The notes beneath the pieces were generated by a model. It made no database searches. It saw only the letters and a list, made by a program, of their open reading frames with translations, and was not told the DNA's origin. From Guyanagaster necrorhizus (lineage: Eukaryota > Basidiomycota > Agaricomycetes > Agaricales > Physalacriaceae), in NCBI RefSeq assembly GCF_019112545.1, contig NW_025064915.1:113703-177702 (forward strand): 64,000 bases of DNA, written 5' to 3'. Each line of letters starts with the position of its first letter. Positions within the stretch are counted from its first letter, which is position 1. A program made the position numbers and the translations under genes. Shown here in pieces: positions 46,827 to 57,085 of the stretch.

Positions 46827-47282
46827 TGTTAAGCCTAAGCTACACATGACTAAAACATATGATAAACTAGCACTGTATTGAGTTCATACAGTCACACTAG
46901 GGTTCACTTATATATTTGTGTGATCTTATGTGTTAAGACTCTTGAAGATCAGCTTGAGGTAGAATGGTGAAGAATAAACTTTAGCTCAAAGCTGGAGTAT
47001 CACAGCAAGAGCTACACTACTTATATACCAGTTCATCTTATTGATAAATATAGTACTACCTATTGTATCTGTTCAGGTTGTTGTGCTCATTGTCCTTAAG
47101 TATTGTGACTGTCTATAAAAGAGTTATTATGCATTATCAAGCACTTTTATGTTGAAAGACAATAACCAACTCAGCTTGTTGTGATGACTAAGCCTTGTCT
47201 CACAGTCCTAAGCACTAGTCTAAGTGCTCTGACTAAGCATAAATAGGAGTCAAACAAGAAAAAAGATAAAAGAATTATAATA
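46827..47282 (-). repeat. E2 LTR (5' LTR) with TATA box
   Basis: 456 bp, pairs with 39111-39566. Contains TATATAAG on the minus strand at 47020-47027, the probable core promoter. The outer tip reads ATAATA where other copies have ATAACA. Confidence 0.8.
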
Positions 47283-47287
47283 TGAGA

Positions 47288-48250
47288 TCACAAGCACTAT
47301 ATTCTCTGCCAGCCTCTGCTTCAGGTCATTGAACATCAGCTGTTGAGAGGAGCCTCAGTTCCAAGAGGCATTCTCTGTCAACTGAATCATTGGGCAAACA
47401 ATCTTACTATAGTCTCAGATGAACCAGCGATAGAAGTTGGTGAATCCTAAGAAGGATTGTAACTCCTTCTTTTTCATCAGCTTAGACCATTCCATGACTC
47501 TGGTGACTTTGACTGGGTCCATTCAGATACTTCCTTTGCTGATAATGATCCTGAGATACTCTATCTCCAAAACTTCAAATTCATATTTTTCAGCCTTGAG
47601 AAAGAGCTTGTGCTTCCTCATCAGCTCAAGTACTTGATGAACTAGTCAGCAATATTCTTTTTGATCTTTTGACATGATGAGAATATTGTCAAGATAGATC
47701 ATAACCTTCTCAGTGGTGATGAGATCTTTGAATATGTCATTCATCATCTACTGAAAAGTGGTGTGGAAGTTCATCAATCTGAAAAACATGACTGTCAGCT
47801 TGAACAGTCCTCAGTTGGTCTGGAAAGCAGCCTTCCATTTGTTGCCTTCTTTGATTTGGATATTGTTATACCTTTATTAAATGTCCAGCTTGGTATAGTA
47901 TTACACTCCTCATAGCTTATCCATTAACTCTCAAATGAGAGGAAGAGGATAATGATTTTTGATTATTATCTCATTCAGCTTTTAATAGTGTTGGACTGGC
48001 CTGAGCTTTTCATCCTTCTTCTTGATGAAGAAAAAAGGGGAAGCCACTGGCAACTTGGATAGATGAATTCTCTCACTGGAGAGATTTTCATCTAGAAACT
48101 TGTTGAGCTCCTGTTGCTCCAGGTTTCCTAACAGGTAGGTCTTGCAGTCCAAATTGGTGTTAGTATTTAGGATTAGTTCAATAGTGTGATCTCATGGTTT
48201 TAGCTCTGGCAACTCATCAAAGCTCTCCTTGCTGAATAGATCTCAGTATT
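47288..48250 (-). pseudogene. E3 reverse transcriptase with mutated active site
   Basis: Reads VMIYLDNILI (YLDN at 47685-47696), a D-to-N change of the second catalytic Asp by a G-to-A transition. It ends at LKQRLAENIVLVIS against the E2 LTR; the next codons of the frame are at 39110 and below. Confidence 0.7.
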
Positions 48251-50299
48251 CTCAGGCTCATTTCAGTACTATTTTTTTGAATATCTTCTCCTTCTTCTCC
48301 ATGTTAGCCTTCACTGCTAAGTTGTTGGCATGATGCATAGCTTATACATATATGGCTTGCTGCATGTCAACAGCAAGAATAGTTTCACCATCCTTCATCT
48401 CTTCATTTCATCTGTCTTCTGGATCCTCATCAGAGAGCTCAAAGAGAATCTTTCAGCACCAGCACCATGCAAATGTCATCTGTCTGGTCTTTCAGTTGAC
48501 CAGGGGGTTATGATATATTAACCAGTCATGTCCAAAGAAGATCTCCTTGGTCCCCAGTTCAGTGATAGTAAGATTGATTCATTTGAAGTGATCTCTGATC
48601 ATCAATCACAATTCTATAAATTCTGTAATTGAACTGGCTTGGTTCTTCATCTCATCTGCATTATACACAGGGATGGGAGCAGCCATAGCTCAGATCAGCA
48701 ATCTGTGCTTGTCAATGAAAGCATGATTGATAGAACTTCCAGTGCAGCCACTGTCAATTGGGGCTGTTACCATGTGTGTGGTTTAATTAGCAAGTGTCTT
48801 GATTTGTGTCTTTGTCATTAAGTCTCACCCAGGGATTTTAGTTCAATAAACATATCTTCATAATCCCCAGAGTTTATTGAGCTATTCTAAGGCTTGGCAT
48901 CATTCTGCTTTCCTCATCTCTTCAACCATTTCATCTATAGCTTCTTCAGCTCAGGTCTTATGTATCCAGTTCTTGAGTACTGCCTTTGCCACTTCCTCTG
49001 TTGCAGCATCTTTAATGGCTCTCCAAGTCCATTTGGTGTCAAATGGCTTGAGCCACTGATTGAGGGTCTCTCCCTCTGTTTGGTCTGTAGGCATTTGAAC
49101 TTTGAATGATTGCAATTCTTTCAGTGGTTGAGCAGTAGTGGAACAGGGTGTATTTGAATGCACTGATAATTTAAGCATAGTTGTAGCTACAGAAATACTA
49201 TTAGTCTGTCCAGTGGCTGTTGTTGACATACCACTAAGTCCTTTAGCTGATCTAGCAGAATAACTTGCTAGTCAGCCCCATCTTTTACCTTCTCCACCTT
49301 CATTTCTTTTCTGAGTTCTTCTTCTTCTTCCTGTAGTCTGACAATCTATGCTCATATATCTTCCTGGGTTTGTTTCTTCTTCAGGCAGTCCTTTGACATG
49401 TGCCTCTTCTGGCTGCAGTTAAAGCATTTCCCCTCCTTCTATGTCCATGGGTTTTTCACTCTCAGTGTATGTTGTTTCTGTCTCAGTCCTTTGGGTTTCA
49501 TAGGAGGGGATACTGGTTGATGAGGTGCTGGATTTAGTAGTTCCAGTCTGATTGCCAGGTTTCAAGGTTTGCAGTCAGCTTGGTTTGCAGAACTCCTGTA
49601 AATTAGATTGCTCCACCTTCTGCTGCTGTTGCTTCCTGTACATTTTGATAATTCACTCCTTCCAGGCATCATAGCCCTTTGGGATATTTACCCCAATATC
49701 AGATACCATCTTGATGTAAGATGGCAGGGCCTCTCATTTGAGCACCTTCACCATCTGTCCATCATTGGTGATATCATTCTGGAACTCTGCAAGCTTTATA
49801 AGTTGTTTCAGCTTATTGAAGTATTTGGTAGCTGGTTTGTTGCCTATCTTATATTCTTTGATCTTCAACTTGTGCACTTTTTGGACTGCAGGATCAATGA
49901 ACTTGTCATAGAGCATCTGCTTGAAGATGAGCTATGATGATAACTGGTAATGTTGCTTGGTTGTAGAGAAGAAGTTTGGGGAAATTAGGATTCACCACAC
50001 CTTGGCCTTGTCTTCAAGATATGATGAGATGAATGTGACTTTGTTTATGTCAGTCTCTAGGAAAGCAATATATACCTCAAAGTATTGTTCACAATCAATT
50101 AGAAACCAATTGATATTGTCTGATATGCCCTTAAAAGGGCAGGATTTCTGAAGTAAATCAGATTAGCATTGTAAGACAGTGGTATTATCAGGTAATGCCC
50201 CTATTAGATTGGGCCATTGATCAAAAGGTGGGCATTACTATTTGGCTGGTGGCCTGAGGAAAGAATGAAGAGAGTTGTCATTGGTGACTGGATTCTCCA

Positions 50300-52283
50300 T
50301 TGGCACAGCTTCCTTTCATATGATTACTCTATTTTGTATAGTAAACCTGAGTTTGACAGCCTCCAGGTCATCACATTCCAGGACCTTCTCACTTGACTCA
50401 ACTTCATCAGATGGTGGTTGAGTGCTGAATAGTCAGCTCCTTGAGCTGGTCCATGGATTGAGGAGGCTGGTTTGTTGGCTACTCAGCTGGAGTCAGGATC
50501 AGATAAGCCAGCTAGCTGTGCTTTGGATAGATGGGTCTGTGTATGCTGATTGAGTTTAAATGGATGGAGCTATATAGATGGCTCATTTCAGGATGATCAG
50601 GAGTGACCACAGCATTGGTTTTACCTTGTACTTTGACTTGTATAGAGGTAGCCTGCTGAGCTGGTCTTTGGAGTGCATTTGGTTATAGACCTTGATAGCA
50701 TGCTCAGTTGCTGCATACTGCAAATTTTCCTTTTATTTGTTAGTATCTGCAGTAATGTAGTTCTTGCCTAGAGGCAATGCCAACCAGTTGGCATCCCTCC
50801 ATAAAAACATTCTCTCTTCATCATACAATCATTGGTATTCCTCCTCCCATGCCCTTTGGATTTCTTTCTCTAGCACTTTCTCATCAGTTTCTTCATCAGC
50901 ATATTCCATAAATTTCCCTCACTTAAGAGAGATGTCATCCTTCCTGTCATTCTCATCTTTCTCCACATCTCCTTTCTTCCCAAGAAGGAGGCTGTTAGAC
51001 TGGTCATAGATAGACAGAGAGATTGGCTTGATTGTTGCTAGTGAGCTGGTCATTGTTCCTGTTACTGGAGCCTGTGACATTGTCATCAGTTCCAGGAGCA
51101 GGCTGCTCAAGGGGTTGGCTGGCACTAATCTCAATATTGAAGCAAGTGCTTCTGCATACTCATGCTTCCTCCAATTCTTGATGATAGACACAGAAGTTTT
51201 AATAAAATCTGGAGTTGAGGACCTGTTCTGCAATCCTTCCCACAAGAAACTGCTGGAGGCTGTGGTCAGAAATGTGAGAGTTGAGAGGTATTTGAAGTCT
51301 GTAGGTGTCAAGTATTGACTCAATGTGAGAGGGAATAGTATCAGTGTCAGCAATACTGGAGGTGCCAGGGGTAGAGAGATGACCTCCCCTCCTGATGGCT
51401 TCATGGAGGGTGACAGGGCTAGCTGTTCCTGCCTATGGGTCTGTTTCTGTAGGTGTGCTGGGCTCTCTAAAGAGAGACTCAGTTGCATCTGATCAGAGGC
51501 TGTACCAACTTGGAGAAGCAGATCTCCAAGTGGCCACCTTGAGCTCTCACTGCTGACATTGCCACTGTTGGTCATACTGCTCTTCTTTATACTGTCACTA
51601 GGCTTCTGCCCTTGCATATTCAGTGAGCTTCTCTCAGGCCTGCTCTGGATCTGCTGCTCATGCTGCCTCTACTACCTGCTGCTGCTGGACTGCTTCATTG
51701 TAATTAAAGAGTCAACAGAGGTCCCAGTCTGGAAAGAGTCATTAAATGATTCTGTCTTAGGGCTCTTCCTCTCTTCTTCCTGCTGGTGGCTTCTTGTCAT
51801 TGAGCTGAAAGTCTGTTGTCCCACTGCTACCATAGTCAGTATAGACTGAGGGGGCTGGGCTTCCTGCTGGAGTTGCATATAGAGAGTTGTAGAGGGAGTT
51901 CAAGACTGCATGTTGAGATCCTGGAGCCACCTGAGTGCCATCAAGAGAGTCCCTAGCATAGTCTCTAATCTCAGATTCTCTTGAGGCAGTGGAAGAGTCA
52001 GAGAATGGCAAGTCATTAAAGAAGTTGTCAGAGAGGTCCTCATTCTTATGGTTTGAGACTGGAGGGAGATGTGATGGGACCCACAGATTTCTGAAACCCA
52101 TAAGTTGAGAGTTGCCATTTCTTCTATGAGCTTGTTGGGATCAAGGAGGGTACCAGTGTCCTTCTTCAACATTCCCCAAACTTGTGCTGCTAAGTCTGGC
52201 TTCAGATACAGTTCATGGTGGGGGCTGGAAGGAGGTTTGAGCAAAGGCTGGAATGTCATAGAGGGAGAGATCAGGAGTGACAT
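50300..52283 (-). pseudogene. E3 long 5' ORF
   Basis: Starts MSLLISPSMTFQPLLKPPSSP, ELYLKPDLAAQVWG; continues with MGFRNLWVPS and a 232-codon open part (51617-50919, MQGQKPSDSIKKSSMTNSG...). Homologous to the 5' ORFs of E2 and E5 and identical to the E4 copy over the shared part. Confidence 0.55.
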
Positions 52284-52510
52284 TTCATAATATTTATTAT
52301 ACAATTTGGAAAGCATGATAGTGCTTGATAATTCATGCTGTAACTGATTGTCTTCTGTAGCAAAGTTGGATGATAGTGAGTAAACCTAAAAGCATCCTGA
52401 TAATAGCCACTAGTAGTTTAAAGAAGTCATCTGTGATGTCAGAGATTGTAGTGGCTGATAGTGGCATTCAGTTTCTTTTGCACTAGTGGGCATAAAGAAA
52501 GGGAAGCAGA

Positions 52511-52523
52511 AGCTTCAAGCTAA
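52511..52523 (-). promoter_or_regulatory. E3 primer-binding site, complementary to its own LTR
   Basis: Reads TTAGCTTGAAGCT on the element strand; 12 of 13 positions complementary to the LTR site at 52679-52691, which begins 26 nt after TATATAAG (52718-52725). Confidence 0.65.
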
Positions 52524-52524
52524 T

Positions 52525-52983
52525 TGTTAAGCCCAAGTGATATGTAACCAGAATATGTGATAAACAAGCACTGTATCATCTTTGTACAGTCATGCTTGAG
52601 TTCACTATATGTGCTCATGTGGTGTTATATTCCAAGGCCTTTGCAAGTGGCTCAAGGTAAAATAGTAAGATATAAACTTTAGCTTAAAGCTGAGGTTATA
52701 CAGTGAAAGCTATCCAACTTATATATCATTTGTCCATGAATAAATATAAGGCTATCTATTGTACATTATTCAAGTCTTTGTGCTCTTTGTGCTTAAGCAT
52801 TATTACTACCTACAAAAGAGTTGTTATGTGTTGTTGAGAGTAGTTGTTGCATCAGAAGACAATAATGGACTCAGCCTTGTTGTGATGACTAAGCCTATCT
52901 CACAGTCCTAAGTGCTTGGTCTAGGCACCCTGACTAAGCATAAATAGAGGTTAAATCAGAGAAAAGATAGAAAAATCATAACA
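52525..52983 (-). repeat. E3 LTR (5' LTR)
   Basis: 459 bp, TGTTAAGCCC...CATAACA. It is the reverse complement of E4's LTR 35516-35974 and related to the LTRs of E2 and E5. Confidence 0.8.
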
Positions 52984-53480
52984 TCATCAATGTCATCTTG
53001 GACACTGGCCAGTATTCCAAGTCATTCTAGTTCATCAAAGTACTTGCTGGCAATCTTATCTTCTATTTTAAGTTTCTTCATCTTGTTTTATGTACTTCTT
53101 GTACCACCAGATCAATGAACTTGTCATGAACTATCTGTTTGAATACTGGCCAAAATGACAGTCAATAATGCTGCCTGGTCATTGAGTAGAAGGTGGAGAA
53201 GATCAATATCCACCAGGTCTTTGCCTTGTCTTTGAAGTAGAATATAGCAAAAGCTATCTGATAGATGTCAATAATGAGGTATGCTGAGTATACCTCAAAA
53301 TACTGTTTGCAGTCAATTAAAAAGCAGTTGATATTATCTGATGTGTCCTTGAAGAGACAGGACTTGCAGATGAGATTGAGTTTGCACTGAATGAGGGCAG
53401 CATCTTGAGAGTGTGTTTCCATAGAGTTTGGGTATTGGTCAAAAGGTGGTCAGTTCTATTCCATAGATAGTCTAGGAAAC
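52984..53480 (-). pseudogene. E5 Gag N-terminal part
   Basis: Reads KDTSDNINCFLIDCKQYFEVYSAY, IYQIAFAIFYFKDKAKTWW, then FDELE...QDDID, cut by the E3 LTR at 52983. Same Gag family as E2 and E3. Confidence 0.65.
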
Positions 53481-55368
53481 AAATAAAGAAAGTTGTTATC
53501 AGTGATCAGGCTCCTGGTTGATCCTACTTTCTTTTGTATAATGCATGCATTTCAGACTATGAATCCAAGCTTGACTGCTTCAGGGTCATTCCTCTCAGAG
53601 GCCTTCCCACTAGTGCTAGCCTCATCAGATGGTGGTTGGCCACTGAGAAGTCAGCTTCCCAGGCTGGTCCAAGGGTTTCAAAATCTGACAGGCCATTTCA
53701 TTGGTTGAGGTGTTGGCTGAGGGGTCCAAGTGCTGATACTTCAGATGGGTAGGGCCACATAGATGGCATGCTTTGGAGTGATAGTGAGAGTGTTTGGCAT
53801 TGGTTGAAGCTGAAACTGAGATCAATATGCTGGTAGCTTCATCAATAGATCTTCAGGGTGTGATCTGTTATACATAAAAATTGCCTGTTCAGTAGCAGCA
53901 TACTATAAAATGTCAATTTTTTCCAGCTCATCTGCTACCATATAGTTCTGTCTTATAGGCATCATCTTTCAGATGATGTCTTAAGTGAGTGTGACTACTC
54001 TTCCCTAGTATAGCTGTATGTATTCCTTCTCTTGCTTATGCTATATCTCTTTTTCCAATGTTTCTTCATTTGTTGTTTCTGCTCTGTACTTTCAGTCACC
54101 CTATTTAAGGGGTATCTCCATCTCTTCATCCTCATCCTTGTCTTCCTCATTCTCCTTGCCTCCCTCACTCTCCTCATTGTCCTTGGTGGGGTAATTGGCA
54201 GACTGGTTGAAAATGGATGAGGTTTGAGAGTGTAGTGTTGCTGAAGAGCTGTCCTTCATTTTGATGGATGCTAGGCTCAGCCCTAAAAGAAGACTCTGTT
54301 CAAGATTGGAGAGCTCTGACTGTGAAGCATCCCTCACTGCTGCTATGGCACTCTCTGCCTTCCTCCAGTTCTCAGCAATACTGGTGGAACTTTCTATAAA
54401 ACTGCTCATTAAGGAAGAGTGCAGCAATATTGCTATGTAGGAATCACCAGAGGGCTCAGTTGCTGATCTGGATAGGAGAAGGGGGTCAGAGTCTATAGGC
54501 TCTGAGGATGGAGCTGGCATTCAAGAGAATGGAATCCTGATCATTGGATACATCATCTCTGGTGGATGGAGGGGGCCCATCTCATTGTGCAGCCTCATTG
54601 GTGGTGATGATTTCTGTAGATTCACTCTATGGGTCAGTTGTGGTGGTTCTGATATTTGGCTCTCAGAAGAGAGAGCTAGAGGTGTCAGCATAGAGCCTGT
54701 ACCATCTAGAATCATTAGAGTCTCAGTTGATGGCTCCTGCTGTTGCCACCAGAACTCTGCATCATACTGGGTAGCTTTATAGGCTTCAAATGCATAAGCT
54801 TGTTCTTCTTCTGCAGAAAATAGAGTCTCATGTGGTCTCTCATTGGGAGTGACTTGGCAATAGAGGCTTTCCCTTGGTGGGTCTTCACTGTTTGATCAGA
54901 GATTAGAGGCTCCTTCACTGCTGTAGTCAGTATAGATGGAAGGGGCAGAACTCTCTTCCAGGATTGCATAGAGGGAACTGTGTCTGGAGCCTGAAGCCAT
55001 CCTAGTGACATTAAGGGAGTCTTGAGCATGATCACCAATTCCATGTTCAGGTGGAGCAGTGAAAGGGTTGGAGGATGGCTCAGCATCAAAGAAGTCATTG
55101 AGGAGATCCTCATTCTCATGGTCTGAGACCAGAGGGAGGTTTATTGGTGTTCCACTGGTCTATGGGTTTTAGAACCCTGTGTGCTGAGTGTTGCTATTTC
55201 TGTTGTTACTTTGAGAGGGTTTTAGAGGGTATTGGTGTTCCTCTTTCTCTTTATGAACCCACAAACTCAAGCTGCCAGGTTGGGCTTCAGGTATAGTTCT
55301 GAATGTGAGCTGAAAGGAGGTTTGGACAGAGACTGGGATGTTATAGAAGGGGAGGTCTGGGGTGACAT
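53480..55368 (-). pseudogene. E5 long 5' ORF
   Basis: Starts MSPQTSPSITSQSLSKPPFS, ELYLKPNLAA (ATG at 55366-55368). A charged block with acidic repeats (about 54200-54000) corresponds to the conserved charged region in E2 and E3. Multiple stops. Confidence 0.5.
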
Positions 55369-55596
55369 TTTGTAGGATCTGTTGTATTTGTTGAAAGATG
55401 TGATAGTGCCAGACTACTCAAGCAGCTATCAATTGTTGTCTTCAACAAAGTTGGATTATAGTGAGGAGTCTGAAGAGAGTTCTGATGATAGAGACTAAAA
55501 GCCTAAAAAAGTCATCTGTCAAATCAGAGGTTGATGTAGTTGATGGTGGCATTTAATTTCCTTTGCACTAATGTGTGTAAAAAAAGGGAAGCAGAA

Positions 55597-55609
55597 ATCT
55601 TCAAGCTAA
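55597..55609 (-). promoter_or_regulatory. E5 primer-binding site, complementary to its own LTR
   Basis: TTAGCTTGAAGAT on the element strand; 12 of 13 positions complementary to the LTR site at 55766-55778, 26 nt after TATATAAG (55805-55812). Confidence 0.6.
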
Positions 55610-55610
55610 T

Positions 55611-56068
55611 TGTTAAGCCCAAGTGACATGTAACCTAAACAGGTGATAAATAGATGCTGTATTGAGTTCATACAGTCATGCCTAAGTTCACTGTATATGC
55701 TTATATGGTGTTGTGTCTCAAGGCCAATATGAGTTGGCTTGAGGTAGAATGGTGAAGAATAAACTTTAGCTTGAAGTTAGATATCTACAGCAAGAGCTAT
55801 ACTACTTATATACTGTCTAAGAGTTGACTAAAAATATATATACTAATTGTGTGTTTCTATGCTACTGTGCTCATTGTCCTTGAGCATTGCTACTACCTAC
55901 AAAAGAGTATTATCTGTCATTAAGGGGTTCTGTCATTATCAAAGAACAATGGCCAACTCTGTCTATTATAATGACTAAGCATGTTCCACAGTTCTAAGCA
56001 CCTAGTTAAGTACTCTGACTAAGCATAAATAGGGGTTAATTAAAAAAAACAAAAGAAAAATCATAACA
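55611..56068 (-). repeat. E5 LTR (5' LTR)
   Basis: 458 bp, partner of 30400-30857. Differences between the two are mostly transitions, as expected from CpG and general decay. Confidence 0.85.
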
Positions 56069-57085
56069 GTTTCAAAGTGCAGGACTCTATTCTGGAGTCT
56101 CTTGTGTGTCATTCACATGCATGTCACTATATGACATTCATATTCTACTCTGAGTCAGGACTGTGTCTTCTGTTTCTATGCAATCTGACATTGGTTAGCT
56201 GGTCTAGCCACTGGTCTCTTTGCTTTCTTATCTCCTCAGAGCAATTAATCCATGCATAGGAGTTGTTTCAGACTCCTGAGATTATTTCTGTGATCATTAC
56301 TTTCACCAAATCTTCTCATTTATCAGCTAATATTCTAATATTTAGGTTTATCTCATTGTGTACCAGTGCACTGTTCTAGAACATGTCTCTTGGCCCATCA
56401 ACATCTATGCATTATTGATTAATGTGACACAAAGTCACATGTAAAGCCCTGATCATATTTTGATCATATGCTCTTTATTTTTTGTGAGTCTTTCTGTACT
56501 CATATTAGTGTATTTAGTGTCAAGTGCTGGAACCTCACATGCAGTATGACTCCCTCTGATATCATCCTACTGCTAGGCCATACCTTCCACCAATCATCAT
56601 TCAAGCCAGTTGTCATACAAGTCCTATTTCACTGCACTCTAGCCATATTCTTTATTACTTGCAACATGTGTCATGTCTAGCCTAGAGCACATCAATTAAT
56701 CTATCTTATGATTATGCATCATCCATCAGTACTGTATAAAGTCCTGCATATATATCACACATGCATATATCACATACAGTATTTCTTGCATGCATGTCAT
56801 ATTTGTAGTTCTGTGTGATTTTTATTCTTAGTGCACAAGCTCTATGTTATTATCAGTGCATTCAGTGTCAAGTACTGAGACTTCCTGCATAGTGTGATCC
56901 TTCAGTATCATTCTGAAGCTAAGTCATGTCCTCCACCAATTGTCACTCAAGCCCATCATGGTCAGCCTTTTTTTTATTGTGCTCTAGCTCTATTTTACTT
57001 CATATGCTCAGTAGTACTTTTGTACTTAGCATACAGTACTATATTTTGCAAAATTACATGCATGGACACATTCAGAGCATATCAA
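56069..57085 (+). repeat. family X repeat, left arm part 2
   Basis: Resumes family X after the E5 target duplication GTTTC (56069-56073). Matches 58030-58770 in inverted orientation (shared word attttgcaaaattacatgcatg near 57045) and 60440-61290 more weakly in direct orientation. No coding region recognised. Confidence 0.6.

Larger units (their letters stand above)
39111..47282 (-). mobile_element. E2: full-length gypsy/chromovirus LTR retrotransposon (8.2 kb)
   Basis: Complete structure on the minus strand: 5' LTR 46827-47282; primer-binding site 46813-46825; 5' ORF from 46584; Gag about 44600-43050 with knuckle CFNC-x4-H-x4-C (about 43567-43609); protease LIDSGCTGSS (about 42940); reverse transcriptase with intact YLDD (41879-41890); RNase H about 41480-41080; integrase 40900-39830 with ILDQGPQF and QTDGQIECVNQEIE; chromodomain YLVSWKGYGPESN (about 39650); purine tract; 3' LTR. 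Stops break the frames, so it is not autonomous. It keeps about seven of the nine residual CpGs of the block, fitting its place as the innermost, youngest insertion. Confidence 0.8.
37369..52983 (-). mobile_element. E3: gypsy/chromovirus LTR retrotransposon, interrupted by E2 and 3'-truncated
   Basis: Minus-strand element: 5' LTR 52525-52983, primer-binding site 52511-52523, long 5' ORF from 52283, Gag about 50300-48870 with knuckle CFNC-x4-H-x4-C (about 49386-49435), protease with ALIDSGCTGSS (about 48750), and reverse transcriptase about 48250-47288. E2 is inserted here. The Pol frame resumes at 39110 with IPTQEGKLKVEADSSE (RNase H), then integrase to 37369, ending DLIDDEEYY. Chromodomain and 3' LTR are missing. 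The reverse transcriptase active site reads YLDN (47685-47696) in place of YLDD, and many stops are present. Confidence 0.75.
51131..52983 (-). repeat. 1853-bp inverted repeat, right arm
   Basis: 5' end of E3; reverse complement of 35516-37368. E3 continues past the inner end at 51131 without a break, so this arm is the original and the left arm the extra copy. Confidence 0.85.
30400..56068 (-). mobile_element. E5: gypsy/chromovirus LTR retrotransposon, 25.7 kb with nested insertions
   Basis: Paired 458-bp LTRs (30400-30857 and 55611-56068) flanked by the exact 5-bp duplication GTTTC. The element's own sequence remains at both ends: 5' LTR, leader, 5' ORF and start of Gag (56068 down to 52984), and a chromodomain plus polypurine tract (about 31075 down to 30858). 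Protease, reverse transcriptase, RNase H and most of the integrase of E5 are absent, and other elements occupy the middle. It sits in the left arm of family X. It cannot be autonomous now. Confidence 0.75.

Noticed and set aside
35516..52983. A giant DNA transposon with 1.85-kb terminal inverted repeats
   Set aside because: The arms are LTR plus retroelement leader, there is no transposase, and the outer flanks CATCT and TCATC are not a target duplication.
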